The position numbers and the translations under genes were made by a program. From Chromobacterium subtsugae (GTDB lineage: Bacteria; Pseudomonadota; Gammaproteobacteria; Burkholderiales; Chromobacteriaceae): DNA of 64,000 bases. The notes below the pieces were generated by a model, which did not search any database, was not told the origin of the DNA, and worked only from the letters and a program-made list of their open reading frames with translations. Shown piece by piece: positions 8,727 to 16,716 of this stretch (positions within the stretch are counted from its first letter, which is position 1; each line of letters starts with the position of its first letter). The stretch covers positions 186,001 through 250,000 of the forward strand of contig NZ_JYKA01000005.1 in assembly GCF_001676875.1 (NCBI RefSeq), written 5' to 3'.

Positions 8727-9653
8727 ATGGATATCGATCAAGCAAGGCTGACTCACCTGCAACAACTGGAAGCCGAGTCCATCCACATCATCCGCGAGGT
8801 GGCGGCGGAATTCGAAAACCCGGTGATGCTTTACTCCATCGGCAAGGATTCGGCGGTGATGCTGCATCTAGCCAAGAAAGCTTTCTATCCGGGCAAGCCG
8901 CCGTTCCCGCTGATGCACGTGGACACCACCTGGAAATTCCGCGACATGATCGCGCTGCGCGACAAGCAGGCCAAGGAAAACGGCTGGGATCTGATCATCC
9001 ATGTCAATCAGGACGGCGTGGACGCAGGCATCAATCCCTTCACCGCCGGTAGCGCCAAGCACACCGACGTGATGAAGACCGAAGGCCTGAAGCAGGCGCT
9101 GAACAAGCACAAGTTCGACGCGGCCTTCGGCGGCGCGCGCCGCGACGAGGAAAAAAGCCGCGCCAAGGAGCGCGTTTACTCTTTTCGCGACAAGAACCAC
9201 CGCTGGGACCCGAAAAACCAGCGGCCTGAATTGTGGAACATCTACAACGGCAAGATAGATAAGGGCGAGAGCATCCGCGTGTTCCCGCTGTCCAACTGGA
9301 CCGAGCTGGACATCTGGCAATACATCTACCTGGAAAACATCGAGATCGTGCCGCTGTATTTCGCCGCCGAGCGGCCGGTGGTGGAGCGAGACGGCATGCT
9401 GATCATGATCGACGATGATCGCATTCTCGAATATCTGACGCCGGAAGAAAAAGCTCGCATCGAAACCCGCAAGGTGCGCTTCCGCACCCTGGGTTGCTAC
9501 CCGCTGACCGGGGCGGTGGAGTCCGCCGCCGCCTCCTTGCCCGAAGTGATACAGGAAATGCTGCTGACGCGCACTTCAGAGCGGCAGGGCCGGCTGATCG
9601 ACCATGACAGCGCCGGCTCGATGGAAAAGAAGAAAATGGAAGGGTATTTCTGA
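8727..9653 (+). CDS. cysD: Sulfate adenylyltransferase small subunit CysD
   Basis: 308 residues, full length. With CysN it makes adenosine 5'-phosphosulfate from sulfate and ATP, the first step of sulfate assimilation. The ATP-pyrophosphatase loop [16 protein letters not shown], the [13 protein letters not shown] block and the [20 protein letters not shown] block are all present. Its stop overlaps the cysN start (TGATG), so the two are coupled. The leader from 8600 is strongly AT-rich, as expected for a CysB-controlled promoter, but I cannot define a CysB site. Confidence 0.97.
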   Translation: MDIDQARLTHLQQLEAESIHIIREVAAEFENPVMLYSIGKDSAVMLHLAKKAFYPGKPPFPLMHVDTTWKFRDMIALRDKQAKENGWDLIIHVNQDGVDAGINPFTAGSAKHTDVMKTEGLKQALNKHKFDAAFGGARRDEEKSRAKERVYSFRDKNHRWDPKNQRPELWNIYNGKIDKGESIRVFPLSNWTELDIWQYIYLENIEIVPLYFAAERPVVERDGMLIMIDDDRILEYLTPEEKARIETRKVRFRTLGCYPLTGAVESAAASLPEVIQEMLLTRTSERQGRLIDHDSAGSMEKKKMEGYF

Positions 9654-11089
9654 TGTCGCATCAATCCGAACTGATTTCCGGGGACATCCTGGAATACCTG
9701 CGCCAGCATGAAAACAAGGACATGCTGCGCTTCATCACCTGTGGCAGCGTGGATGATGGCAAGTCCACGCTGATAGGGCGCTTGCTGCACGATTCCAAGC
9801 TGATCTTCGAAGACCAGTTGGCAGCGATAGAGCGCGATTCCAAAAAATACAACACCACCGATCAGAACATCGATCTAGCGCTGCTGGTCGACGGCCTGCA
9901 GGCGGAGCGCGAGCAGGGCATCACCATCGATGTCGCCTACCGCTATTTCAGCACCGACAAGCGCAAATTCATCATCGCCGATTGCCCGGGCCACGAGCAG
10001 TACACCCGCAATATGGCCACCGGCGCATCCACCAGCAACCTGGCCATCATTCTGATCGACGCGCGGCGCGGCGTGCAGACGCAGACCCGCCGCCACAGTT
10101 ACATCGTCAGCTTGCTGGGCATCCGCCACGTCATCGTCGCGGTCAACAAGATGGACCTGGTGGATTACGACGAAAGCGTGTTCAACCGCATCCGCGACGA
10201 CTACCTGACTTTTGCCGAACACCTGGACATTCCCGACATCCATTTCGTGCCGCTGTCCGCGCTGCGCGGCGACAATGTGGTCAGCCGCAGCGAGGCCGCT
10301 CCCTGGTACCAGGGGCCGACCCTGATGCACCTGTTGGAAACCATCCAGGTCAGCCATGATGTGGCGCTGGATGCGTTCCGGCTGCCGGTGCAGTATGTCA
10401 ACCGGCCCAATCTGGACTTCCGCGGCTTCTGCGGCACGGTGGCGTCTGGCAGCATCCACCCCGGCGACCGCGTCGTGGCGCTGCCTTCCGGCAAGCAAAG
10501 CCGGGTGAAGGAAATCGTCACTTACGGCGGCCAATTGCCGAGAGCCTCGTCGGGCCAGGCGATCACGCTGACCCTGGAGGATGAGATCGATATCTCGCGC
10601 GGCGACATGCTGGTAAGGGCCGACGAGGCGGCGCCTCATGTATCGCAGAGTTTCGACGCGCATCTGGTAGCCATGGGCGAAACACCGCTACGGCCGGGCA
10701 AGGAGTATGGTTTCAAACTGGCCGGCAAATACGTGACTGGCCGCATTGAGTCGATCCTGCACCGCACCGATGTCAATACGCTGCAAAACGGCCCGGCCGA
10801 GGCGCTGGCGCTGAACGAGATAGGTCTGTGCCGCATTTCCCTCAATAGCCTCGCGGTTTTCGACTCCTACCGCAGTTGCCGCGGCAGCGGCAGCCTGATT
10901 CTGATCGATCGGCTGAGCAATGGCACCGTGGCCGCCGGGATGATAGGCCAGACAGTGGAAAGCGCTGTCGACAGCCAGTCGCCCTGGCAACGGTTCGAGC
11001 AGGAACTGAGCCAGTTGCTGCGCAAGCATTATCCAGACATGACCTTGGCTCAGTTGGCGCAGCGCTTGGCAGAGCGCGCCGGAGACTGA
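9653..11089 (+). CDS. cysN: Sulfate adenylyltransferase GTPase subunit CysN
   Basis: 478 residues. GTP hydrolysis by this subunit drives the CysD reaction. GTPase motifs are clear: G1 [16 protein letters not shown]3 DCPGHEQY and G4 NKMD, followed by EF-Tu-like beta-barrel domains. The length matches CysN alone, with no fused CysC kinase domain. The gene ends the cysDN operon and is followed directly by a terminator and then the prophage left junction. Confidence 0.97.
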   Translation: MSHQSELISGDILEYLRQHENKDMLRFITCGSVDDGKSTLIGRLLHDSKLIFEDQLAAIERDSKKYNTTDQNIDLALLVDGLQAEREQGITIDVAYRYFSTDKRKFIIADCPGHEQYTRNMATGASTSNLAIILIDARRGVQTQTRRHSYIVSLLGIRHVIVAVNKMDLVDYDESVFNRIRDDYLTFAEHLDIPDIHFVPLSALRGDNVVSRSEAAPWYQGPTLMHLLETIQVSHDVALDAFRLPVQYVNRPNLDFRGFCGTVASGSIHPGDRVVALPSGKQSRVKEIVTYGGQLPRASSGQAITLTLEDEIDISRGDMLVRADEAAPHVSQSFDAHLVAMGETPLRPGKEYGFKLAGKYVTGRIESILHRTDVNTLQNGPAEALALNEIGLCRISLNSLAVFDSYRSCRGSGSLILIDRLSNGTVAAGMIGQTVESAVDSQSPWQRFEQELSQLLRKHYPDMTLAQLAQRLAERAGD

Positions 11090-11103
11090 CTCCCGATACG
11101 CCC

Positions 11104-11133
11104 AAAACAGCCCCGGCATGCCGGGGCTGTTTG
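11104..11133 (+). terminator. Terminator of cysDN
   Basis: Perfect ACAGCCCCGG/CCGGGGCTGT hairpin followed by TTTGCTT. Confidence 0.75.
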
Positions 11134-11197
11134 CTTCCCTGAGAATGCCTGGGAGCGGAAGTGCCGTATATGCTGCGAGATGGGGGCGGGCACGGCT

Positions 11198-11623
11198 TTA
11201 ATCGGCGCGGGCGCGTTGAGGCGGCAAGCATCTATAAGTTCGCATAATCTGTGATTTTGTCATATCCGAATGGTATAAATTAGACGCCATAGACTTTTCG
11301 GATATTGTTGCGCCTGCGCCTATCGTAATCGCTAGGAACAAAGCGGCAACGCGCTGCGAATACCGAAAAAAAACGCTCTTCAGGTACTCCCGCTGTGCTT
11401 CGTCCTTGGTTTGTTCGTATGCTAAACAAGTACATACCTCGCGATGGTCCTGTCCTAGTAGGTCTGCGATTATGTATCCTGTTGCTGGTGGGGGATTTCG
11501 TTTTCCTTCGAGCATATATCCTATTTTTGTAGGGTCGATAAGCAGTAGTTTTGCTACTGCATAATCGCTCTCAACTCCTTGTTTTTTCTTGATTTCCTGT
11601 ACGTATTCAAAGAACGTTTTCAT
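11198..11623 (-). CDS. Putative phage repressor with HTH and C-terminal membrane helix
   Basis: 141 residues. The N-terminal 60 residues (SDYAVAKLLLIDPTKIGYMLEGKRNPPPATGYIIADLLG) look like a Cro/C1-type helix-turn-helix of the kind seen in the DUF3693 family of inovirus regulators. Residues about 90-107 (RVAALFLAITIGAGATI) form a likely membrane helix. It is transcribed away from the structural operon across two palindromic operators, as expected for an immunity repressor. The last 12 residues are encoded by host DNA beyond attL; on the circular phage the frame would continue to 182 residues. Repressor function is inferred from position and fold. Confidence 0.7.
   Translation of the reverse strand: MKTFFEYVQEIKKKQGVESDYAVAKLLLIDPTKIGYMLEGKRNPPPATGYIIADLLGQDHREVCTCLAYEQTKDEAQREYLKSVFFRYSQRVAALFLAITIGAGATISEKSMASNLYHSDMTKSQIMRTYRCLPPQRARAD
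11237..11264 (+). other. Left attachment junction (attL, dif-like)
   Basis: XerC arm AGTTCGCATAA, six-base spacer TCTGTG, then a poor XerD arm ATTTTGTCATA. The XerC arm matches the neisserial dif as I recall it. A degenerate XerD arm is typical of phage-derived attachment sequence in dif-using inoviruses. It lies inside the 3' end of the repressor gene. Confidence 0.8.
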
Positions 11624-11650
11624 TGTCTACTGTCCTTTTTGGCATATTGT

Positions 11651-11700
11651 AATCCCCAATAGGGAATAGTCTATCATTCGACTATTCCCCAATAGGGAAT
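11651..11700. promoter_or_regulatory. Paired palindromic operators between repressor and structural operon
   Basis: Two 17-bp sites, AATCCCCAATAGGGAAT (11651-11667) and ATTCCCCAATAGGGAAT (11684-11700). Each is an ATTCCC-N5-GGGAAT type palindrome; the starts are 33 bp apart, about three helical turns, so both face the same side of DNA. GAATAGT and ACTATTC also form an inverted pair between them. They sit in the 113-base divergent promoter gap and are most simply operators for the phage repressor. Confidence 0.75.
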
Positions 11701-11736
11701 ATTTTCTGTCTATCCACTAGGTCGAAAGGTTCCCAA

Positions 11737-12060
11737 ATGTCCGAAGTTGCCGCTGCTCCCGCCCCGCAAAAACAGGCTCTTGGTCCGAATCAGTGCGTAG
11801 TCCTGGGCCGCATCAAAGAGCGCCGTTCTCATAACGGCTACATCTTCACCACCATCATCCAGCCTGCTGCAGACGAATACAGCATGCCCGGCATCGTGGA
11901 AGTCCGTTCCAAGAAGTCGCTCGGTCAGGTAGGCGATGATGTTCGCCATCTGTGCCAGTGCTCTGGCTACACGAACAAGCCGTTCGAGAGCCGCGACAAG
12001 GAAACGGGTGAAGTGGTTATCCGCCGTACCGTCTCCAACGTTTTCATTGCTATCGAATGA
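11737..12060 (+). CDS. Inovirus single-stranded DNA-binding protein (gene V-like)
   Basis: 107 residues, first gene of the rightward phage operon. VVLGRIKERRSHNGYIFTTIIQPAADEYSMPGIVEVRSKKSLG resembles the OB-fold ssDNA-binding proteins found at this position in Neisseria and Ralstonia inoviruses. Such proteins coat the new plus strand, switching replication from duplex to single-strand and handing DNA to the assembly complex. AAAGG precedes the ATG. The family call rests on general resemblance, size and position. Confidence 0.65.
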   Translation: MSEVAAAPAPQKQALGPNQCVVLGRIKERRSHNGYIFTTIIQPAADEYSMPGIVEVRSKKSLGQVGDDVRHLCQCSGYTNKPFESRDKETGEVVIRRTVSNVFIAIE

Positions 12061-12074
12061 TAGCAGCGATCACA

Positions 12075-12135
12075 GCCAGTTATTGGCACTGCACGGCGTA
12101 GGGGCTCCGCCCCCGCGTGCAGTGCAATAACTGGC
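12075..12135. other. Long hairpin downstream of the ssDNA-binding gene
   Basis: The arms GCCAGTTATTG and CAATAACTGGC, extended inward by CACTGCACG and CGTGCAGTG, form a 20-bp stem with one bulged G. A small GGGGC-tcc-GCCCC hairpin sits near its tip. There is no T run, so it is not a standard terminator. It may stabilise or attenuate the transcript, or act as a DNA signal such as a packaging hairpin. Confidence 0.7.
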
Positions 12136-12152
12136 GTGTTTGAGGTCTCGCC

Positions 12153-12398
12153 ATGGCTCAGTGTGTATTTGTTTCTGCTGATGGCTCGTTGGCTTTCACG
12201 GCTGACAGTTCCCAGTCGTGTCAGGGTTATCTCTTGCTCACGCCTCAAGAGGTGGCCAGTTTGCAGTCGCCGTTTCGCCCGCTTTCCATTGCAGAGGGCA
12301 GCGCTATTTCGGTTGCCATCATTGGTTTGTGGGGTGCGGCATGGTTATGGCGTGTGATAGGTAATTCCATTTCTTCACCATCTGGAGAGTCATCATGA
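12153..12398 (+). CDS. Inovirus minor coat protein (small, one TM)
   Basis: 81 residues. It starts MAQCVFVSADGSLAF, continues CQGYLLLTPQEVASL and has one hydrophobic segment (ISVAIIGLWGAAWLW, about residues 51-65). This CVxVSxDGxL...GYLLLTPxE pattern followed by a TM helix is a recognisable small virion protein in betaproteobacterial inoviruses, upstream of the major coat gene, in the position of pVII/pIX. No signal peptide is present. Its stop overlaps the major coat start by four bases. Confidence 0.7.
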   Translation: MAQCVFVSADGSLAFTADSSQSCQGYLLLTPQEVASLQSPFRPLSIAEGSAISVAIIGLWGAAWLWRVIGNSISSPSGESS

Positions 12399-12640
12399 AA
12401 TTCCGTTCCGTTGCCAAGAAGTTCGCCCCCCGCATCAATGTGAAGCACGCCGTTTTCGCGCTGGCCGCTGCTCCGCTGGCCGCCTTCGCTGACGGCACTG
12501 GCGCGCCGGACGTGTCCACGGTCGTGGCCGCCATCGTCGCCGGTGGTGTAGCCATCGCGCTGATCGGCAATGCCAAGTCGGGCGTCCAGGCTGTGATGGC
12601 GCTGTGGGGCATGATCAAGGGTGCTATCGGCCGCGGCTAA
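12395..12640 (+). CDS. Inovirus major coat protein (pVIII-like)
   Basis: 81 residues: a basic, hydrophobic signal peptide (MKFRSVAKKF...ALAAAPLAAFA) with cleavage predicted after Ala32, leaving a 49-residue mature coat protein (DGTGAPDVST...). The mature part has an acidic N-terminus, a central membrane helix (VVAAIVAGGVAIALIG) and a basic tail (KSGVQAVMALWGMIKGAIGRG), exactly the pVIII plan. Thousands of copies form the filament. GGAGAG precedes the ATG, and a strong terminator follows, consistent with high-level transcription ending after it. Confidence 0.9.
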   Translation: MKFRSVAKKFAPRINVKHAVFALAAAPLAAFADGTGAPDVSTVVAAIVAGGVAIALIGNAKSGVQAVMALWGMIKGAIGRG

Positions 12641-12664
12641 CGCCTGGGCATCTACCTGCTGATT

Positions 12665-12692
12665 AGAGGGGCGTCCGCGCCCCTCGTTTTTT
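12665..12692 (+). terminator. Terminator after major coat gene
   Basis: GAGGGGCG-tccg-CGCCCCTC followed by GTTTTTTT. As in Ff phages, a terminator here would separate abundant coat mRNA from the less expressed pIII-to-Zot genes. Confidence 0.85.
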
Positions 12693-12704
12693 TAGGGGAG
12701 TGCA

Positions 12705-14039
12705 ATGTGGCGGGCTACTTCATTATTTTGGCTTTGTGCGGTGCTTCTTGGATTTTGTTCCGGTAGTGCGCGCGCCGATTCCACCTATCCTGCCCATGTC
12801 ACCTATACGTGGTATGGCCAGACGTTCGGCTCTATGGATGCCGTCGCTGCTGCCTGCGCCAATACGCTGTTAAATGGTCAGGGCGGTGTGTGGTCCGGCT
12901 ACAGCTGCATTTTTGGCGGTGTCAGTTTGTTTCCGTCCACGTCCTACAGCTGCGATTCTGACGACAGCCTGGACGCGAACGGGCAGTGCCACAAAGCTGG
13001 CCCGCCGCCTCCGCCGCAATGTCCCTCCCCGGATGTCATGGCCATCACCTGCATGGCGATTAAAGGGACGCACCAGAAGTCCGGCATGATCACGCCTACC
13101 AGCGGGCCGGGCTGCGATACGGGCGGCGGCAGTCCCGATATGCAGCGCTGTGGCGCCGGCTGCTCCATGACGACGCAAACGGTCGTCACGCCTACCGCCT
13201 CCTATATGGACCACGTCTATAACGGTGCCGCGTGTACGCCGGGCGGTGGCGTCTCGAATCCGGGCGGGTTCGTCCCCACGCCGCCGACGAATCAGGTCTG
13301 CGGCAATAATCAGGTTTACGGGGAAATAAACGGCACGCCCACGTGTGTGGACAACGCTCAAAAACCGGGCACTCAGCCCCCTGAGACTACGTCTCCCGAC
13401 TCATGCCCTCAGGGTTCGGTCGCGCTCATCAGCCCGACGACTGGCAAGCCCATTGCCTGCATTGACCCGCATGACTCGTCTACGCCATGCCCCAGCGGTC
13501 AATACTCCGTCTCTCAGGGAGGTAGCACGATCTGCATGGGCTCGCCGTCCAATCCCACGCCATCCAGCCCGGCCGGCACGGGCTCGTCGTCTGGCCATTC
13601 TGGCAGTTCGTCCGGCTCCAGTGGTTCCAGCGGCTCGTCTGGCTCCTCCGGCTCTACGGGCTCCAATGGTGGCAAACCCGGCGATGGCTCCAAACCGCCT
13701 GATAGCTCCGCTCCGCAGCCTGAGACCTGCGACGACAAATTCCCGGATGGTCTGAAGTGGATTTGCGGGCTCGGCGCGGGCCTCTCCGGCCCGGACGGCT
13801 CCGACAAATTGACGACGCAATCGGGCGGGGATGTTTCCGGGATGCTGGACACGTCCGACATGTTTGGCGGTGGCAGCTGCCCGGCGGTCAATCATTTGGT
13901 CGTTCCGGTTGGGGATTCTAATTTCACATGGGATATCGATTACGGCCCGTTCTGCCATTTCGTTTTGATGATGAAGCCGGGGATTATCGCCATCGCCATG
14001 CTATCGGCCTTATTCATCATATTTAAGCGAGGAGGGTAA
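12705..14039 (+). CDS. Inovirus adsorption protein (pIII-like, TspB-type)
   Basis: 444 residues. Signal peptide 1-24 (ending SARA), a Cys-rich N-terminal region with many paired Cys, a proline stretch (PPPPPQC near 98), and a glycine/serine linker (about residues 285-325, GSSSG repeats). A C-terminal domain follows, ending in one membrane helix and a basic tail (IIAIAMLSALFIIFKRGG). This N-domain, linker, C-domain, anchor plan is that of pIII, which binds the host pilus or receptor and ends assembly. It resembles the neisserial TspB group. The receptor-binding half is expected to be the most variable part of the phage. Confidence 0.82.
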   Translation: MWRATSLFWLCAVLLGFCSGSARADSTYPAHVTYTWYGQTFGSMDAVAAACANTLLNGQGGVWSGYSCIFGGVSLFPSTSYSCDSDDSLDANGQCHKAGPPPPPQCPSPDVMAITCMAIKGTHQKSGMITPTSGPGCDTGGGSPDMQRCGAGCSMTTQTVVTPTASYMDHVYNGAACTPGGGVSNPGGFVPTPPTNQVCGNNQVYGEINGTPTCVDNAQKPGTQPPETTSPDSCPQGSVALISPTTGKPIACIDPHDSSTPCPSGQYSVSQGGSTICMGSPSNPTPSSPAGTGSSSGHSGSSSGSSGSSGSSGSSGSTGSNGGKPGDGSKPPDSSAPQPETCDDKFPDGLKWICGLGAGLSGPDGSDKLTTQSGGDVSGMLDTSDMFGGGSCPAVNHLVVPVGDSNFTWDIDYGPFCHFVLMMKPGIIAIAMLSALFIIFKRGG

Positions 14040-14043
14040 TCTC

Positions 14044-14367
14044 ATGCCGGTTTGGCTCGTTCCCTTATTGTGGGGCGTCGTGAATGCGTTGCTGTATTCA
14101 GTGATCGCCCGCATCATTACCGCGCTAGGTATTGGTGCCATCTCGTTTCTCGGCGCTAATGCCATTCTCTCCAAAGTGAAGAGCGCTATTCAGTCCGTTG
14201 CCACGGGCCTTCCAGCTGACGCATTGAATATATTGGGCATGTCCGGGCTCGGCATCGCGTTCTCAATCATTCTGAGCGCATTCGCCATCCGCATGACGTT
14301 GGATGGTGTGGACAGTGCCGGCAATTTTGTTACAACGAAATTCAGCGGATTTGGAGGTTCCAAATGA
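14044..14367 (+). CDS. Inovirus minor coat protein, DUF2523 (pVI-like)
   Basis: 107 residues with three hydrophobic segments (VPLLWGVVNALLYSVIARIITALG, ISFLGANAIL, LGIAFSIILSAFAIRM). Size, topology and position between pIII and Zot match the DUF2523 family, regarded as the pVI minor coat protein at the end of the virion. Start ATG lies four bases after the pIII stop, and its own stop overlaps the Zot start, so pIII, pVI and Zot form a tight operon. Confidence 0.8.
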   Translation: MPVWLVPLLWGVVNALLYSVIARIITALGIGAISFLGANAILSKVKSAIQSVATGLPADALNILGMSGLGIAFSIILSAFAIRMTLDGVDSAGNFVTTKFSGFGGSK

Positions 14368-15521
14368 TTTACTTGGTCACGGCGGTTCCCGGCTCCGGCA
14401 AATCGTTGTATACGCTGGATTGGCTGCGCAAGAAATCCGACAACGAGTCTCGACAGGTCTACTACAACAATATTCCGCTCAGCAAAACGGGATTGGATTT
14501 GTTGCAGTGGATAGAATTTCCTGACCCGACTAAATGGATGCATCTCCCGCCCGGCGCTATTTTCGTGATGGATGAATGCCAGTTCTCGTTCCCGGTTCGC
14601 AAATCCGGCAAAGACACACCGGAGCACATCGAGAAGTTTTCAACGCACCGGCATTTGGGCATCGACATCGTTCTTATTACTCAGCATCCCGGTCTGCTGG
14701 ATTCATTCATCCGCCGCTTGGTGGGTACGCATATTCATTTGGTTCGGCAATTCGGCGCGGAACGCTCCACGGTTTTGACGTGGCAAGAGGGATGTCAAGA
14801 GAATCCGAACTCCAAGAGCGCGCAAAAGGCCTGCCTTGATCGCAGGACGTTTGTTTTTCCGAAAGAGGTATATTCGTGGTACAAGTCCGCAGAGGCGCAT
14901 ACGCATAAATTCCAAATGCCTCTGCGCCTGAAGCAAATGATTATGTGGTTGATTGCGGTGGTTTTCCTGATTGCCGCGTCTGTCTGGTATCTCTATCACA
15001 ACATGATTGCCAAGCCTCGCGAAGAGGCTGAGCGCCTCCAGAATAAAACCAATGCTTCACAGCCAGTCTCTCAAACGCCTTCGCCTCAACAGTCACAAAA
15101 TGCAGGGCAGGGCGGCAACTCGAATCAGCGCATTATCAAAACGGCTCAAACGTTTCTACAGGATCGTCAGCCTCGCGTGGACGGCATTCCTGAATCCGCT
15201 CCCGCTTACGACGAATTGACCACGCCTAAAACTTTCCCAAAGGTCACGGCGTGCGTTGCCAGTAATTCGAAATGCTCTTGCTACAACCAGCAGGGCGGTT
15301 TGATTCAGATGGATGATTACCGCTGTCGCTATTATGTCGACAAAGGCTGGTTTGACCCGTATATGGACAAAGGGGAAATGCAGGACAGACAGATTATGGC
15401 CTCTCGGCAAAACGCCTCTGCTCCTGCTGCCATTGCTCGCCAAAAGCCAGCCCGTCCCGAAGTGCTGGCTATGTCCAGTTCGAACATTTTCCCTCGCATT
15501 GATCAACGAAAAGGAAATTGA
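14364..15521 (+). CDS. zot: Zot domain assembly ATPase (pI-like)
   Basis: 385 residues. A P-loop near the N-terminus (AVPGSGKS, residues 7-14), a Walker B-like GAIFVMDECQ (64-73) and a single membrane helix (residues 192-211) separate a cytoplasmic ATPase from a periplasmic tail with three clustered Cys (ACVASNSKCSCYN). This is the pI morphogenesis protein, which extrudes the phage through the inner membrane and contacts the secretin. The name comes from the Vibrio zonula occludens toxin relative; a toxin role is not implied. No pIV secretin gene is present, so a host secretin is probably used. Confidence 0.92.
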   Translation: MIYLVTAVPGSGKSLYTLDWLRKKSDNESRQVYYNNIPLSKTGLDLLQWIEFPDPTKWMHLPPGAIFVMDECQFSFPVRKSGKDTPEHIEKFSTHRHLGIDIVLITQHPGLLDSFIRRLVGTHIHLVRQFGAERSTVLTWQEGCQENPNSKSAQKACLDRRTFVFPKEVYSWYKSAEAHTHKFQMPLRLKQMIMWLIAVVFLIAASVWYLYHNMIAKPREEAERLQNKTNASQPVSQTPSPQQSQNAGQGGNSNQRIIKTAQTFLQDRQPRVDGIPESAPAYDELTTPKTFPKVTACVASNSKCSCYNQQGGLIQMDDYRCRYYVDKGWFDPYMDKGEMQDRQIMASRQNASAPAAIARQKPARPEVLAMSSSNIFPRIDQRKGN

Positions 15522-15522
15522 C

Positions 15523-15708
15523 ATGAACAATCAGCCGACGATTACCTTAAGTCAGGCCATTGGCCATTTGAAGGCGAGTGGTTTTCAGGCCAACGGTATG
15601 CAGGTTCTCGCCTATATCGCCTCATTCAACGCCGCCATGGAGTTTTACCGCCAGCAGGTAGGGGAGAGGCAGAGCATGGACGTTGCCACTCAGGATGCTT
15701 CGCAATGA
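15523..15708 (+). CDS. Small inovirus protein of unknown function
   Basis: 61 residues, preceded by AAAAGGAAATTGAC, a good ribosome site directly after zot. Sequence: ITLSQAIGHLKASGFQ, then VLAYIASFNAAMEFYRQQVGER. No membrane segment or signal. A decayed homologue lies inverted at 19965-20063, so the gene is a conserved part of this phage group. Function unknown; one base after zot and overlapping the next gene, it is in the assembly operon. Confidence 0.75.
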   Translation: MNNQPTITLSQAIGHLKASGFQANGMQVLAYIASFNAAMEFYRQQVGERQSMDVATQDASQ

Positions 15709-15842
15709 TTCCCGCATCGTCGATTGCTCAGTTGCTTGTTGCCGTGGCGGTTTGCTCGGCGATTATCTCGGTGCTCATGTTTGTTTTGCTTCAGCATTTG
15801 AGGCCGTTTTTTCGGCGTCTGCTGCGACGGATTTTTCGTTGA
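15705..15842 (+). CDS. Small single-TM inovirus protein
   Basis: 45 residues starting at the ATGA overlap with the previous gene. One membrane helix (IAQLLVAVAVCSAIISVLMFVLL) is followed by a strongly basic tail (RPFFRRLLRRIFR), giving a positive-inside topology. A homologous pseudogene lies inverted at 19825-19968. Possible roles include a minor virion protein or an assembly factor; neither can be shown from sequence. Confidence 0.7.
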   Translation: MIPASSIAQLLVAVAVCSAIISVLMFVLLQHLRPFFRRLLRRIFR

Positions 15843-15917
15843 CTGTGACTGGCCGGCCGTGACTCGTCCTGGACAAGTCACGCCAGGTGAGTCACACTTC
15901 TTTTGTGACTCACCTGG
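15841..15917. repeat. GTGACT/CCWGG palindrome cluster upstream of the methyltransferase
   Basis: Five exact copies of GTGACT or its complement in 77 bases. They are arranged as GTGACT-c-GTCC-t-GGAC-a-AGTCAC (15859-15881) and a 14-bp perfect stem CCAGGTGAGTCACA/TGTGACTCACCTGG (15883-15917 including a short loop). The last arm overlaps the methyltransferase ribosome site GGTGGAG (15916-15922). Three CCWGG motifs lie in the cluster. Confidence 0.85.
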
Positions 15918-15930
15918 TGGAGCCTGCTTC

Positions 15931-16716
15931 ATGTCGTCACAGTTGATTCTGAGCTTGTTTCCGGGCATTGACCTGTTTGGCCGCGGTTTTGAGGCTGAGG
16001 GTTTCTGCGTTGTTCGAGGGCCTGACGTTATCTACGGTGGTGATATCCGTAGTTTTCATCCTGTGTCTGGCCGTTTCGATGGCGTCATTGGCGGTCCGCC
16101 ATGTCCAGATTTCAGCCGCGCTCAGCGAGGCGAGCCGACAGGCTACGGCCTGGAGATGCTGGAGGAGTTCCGCCGCTGTGTTGTGGCCGCCTCGCCGCTC
16201 TGGTGGCTTATGGAAAACGTCTCCGGCGTTCCAGACATGCGCATCGACGGTTACAGCCACCAGCGCATTGACATCAACGCTTCCGAGTGCGGTTTGCAGC
16301 AGAATCGCCTCCGGCATTTCCAGTTTGGCCATCGTGCTGGTTTGATTCTGACCGTCCAGCGCCAGCAGGCGCGTGCTGATGTCGAGCCGTGCTGCACTGC
16401 CAGCGAGGGTTCGCAGTTGGGGCGGCGTGATTGGCTCCGCTTTTGCCAGTTGCAGGGGCTGCATGATGGTATTGACCTGCCTTCCTTCACGCTCTCCGCT
16501 CGCTATCGCGCTGTTGGCAATGGCGTTCCGGTGGATATGGCTCGGATGCTGGCGCGCGGCGTGTTGTCGCTCCGCTCTCCGGATGATGTCCGGGTCTGCG
16601 AGTGTGGCTGTGGTCGCGAGGTTGAGGGTAGGGCGCGTCTGGCCACGATGGCGTGCCGCCAGCGCGTCAGCCGTCGTCGTCGTGTGACAGATCCTGGATC
16701 GTTGGCGATCGTCTAG
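15931..16716 (+). CDS. C5-cytosine DNA methyltransferase (phage cargo)
   Basis: 261 residues from the ATG at 15931, which has GGTGGAG eight bases upstream; an extended frame from 15859 runs through the hairpin and is less likely. C5-methyltransferase motifs: I (LSLFPGIDLFGRGFEAEGF), IV with catalytic Cys58 (GGPPCPDFS), VI (MENV, 94-97), VIII (QQNRLRH) and X (AVGNGVPVDMA). The target-recognition region between VIII and X is short. The C-terminus carries a zinc-ribbon-like CECGCGREVEGRARLATMACRQRVSRRRR. No restriction partner is adjacent. It is likely a cargo gene that protects phage DNA or alters host methylation; the target sequence is unknown. Confidence 0.88.
   Translation: MSSQLILSLFPGIDLFGRGFEAEGFCVVRGPDVIYGGDIRSFHPVSGRFDGVIGGPPCPDFSRAQRGEPTGYGLEMLEEFRRCVVAASPLWWLMENVSGVPDMRIDGYSHQRIDINASECGLQQNRLRHFQFGHRAGLILTVQRQQARADVEPCCTASEGSQLGRRDWLRFCQLQGLHDGIDLPSFTLSARYRAVGNGVPVDMARMLARGVLSLRSPDDVRVCECGCGREVEGRARLATMACRQRVSRRRRVTDPGSLAIV

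Noticed and set aside
14364-15521. Zot as a host-directed toxin
   Set aside because: The domain belongs to the phage assembly ATPase in this context; toxin activity is known only for a few Vibrio-type proteins and nothing here supports it.
15859-15930. Longer N-terminus of the methyltransferase
   Set aside because: It would be translated from a hairpin-forming repeat and adds residues not part of motif I; the ATG at 15931 has a good ribosome site.
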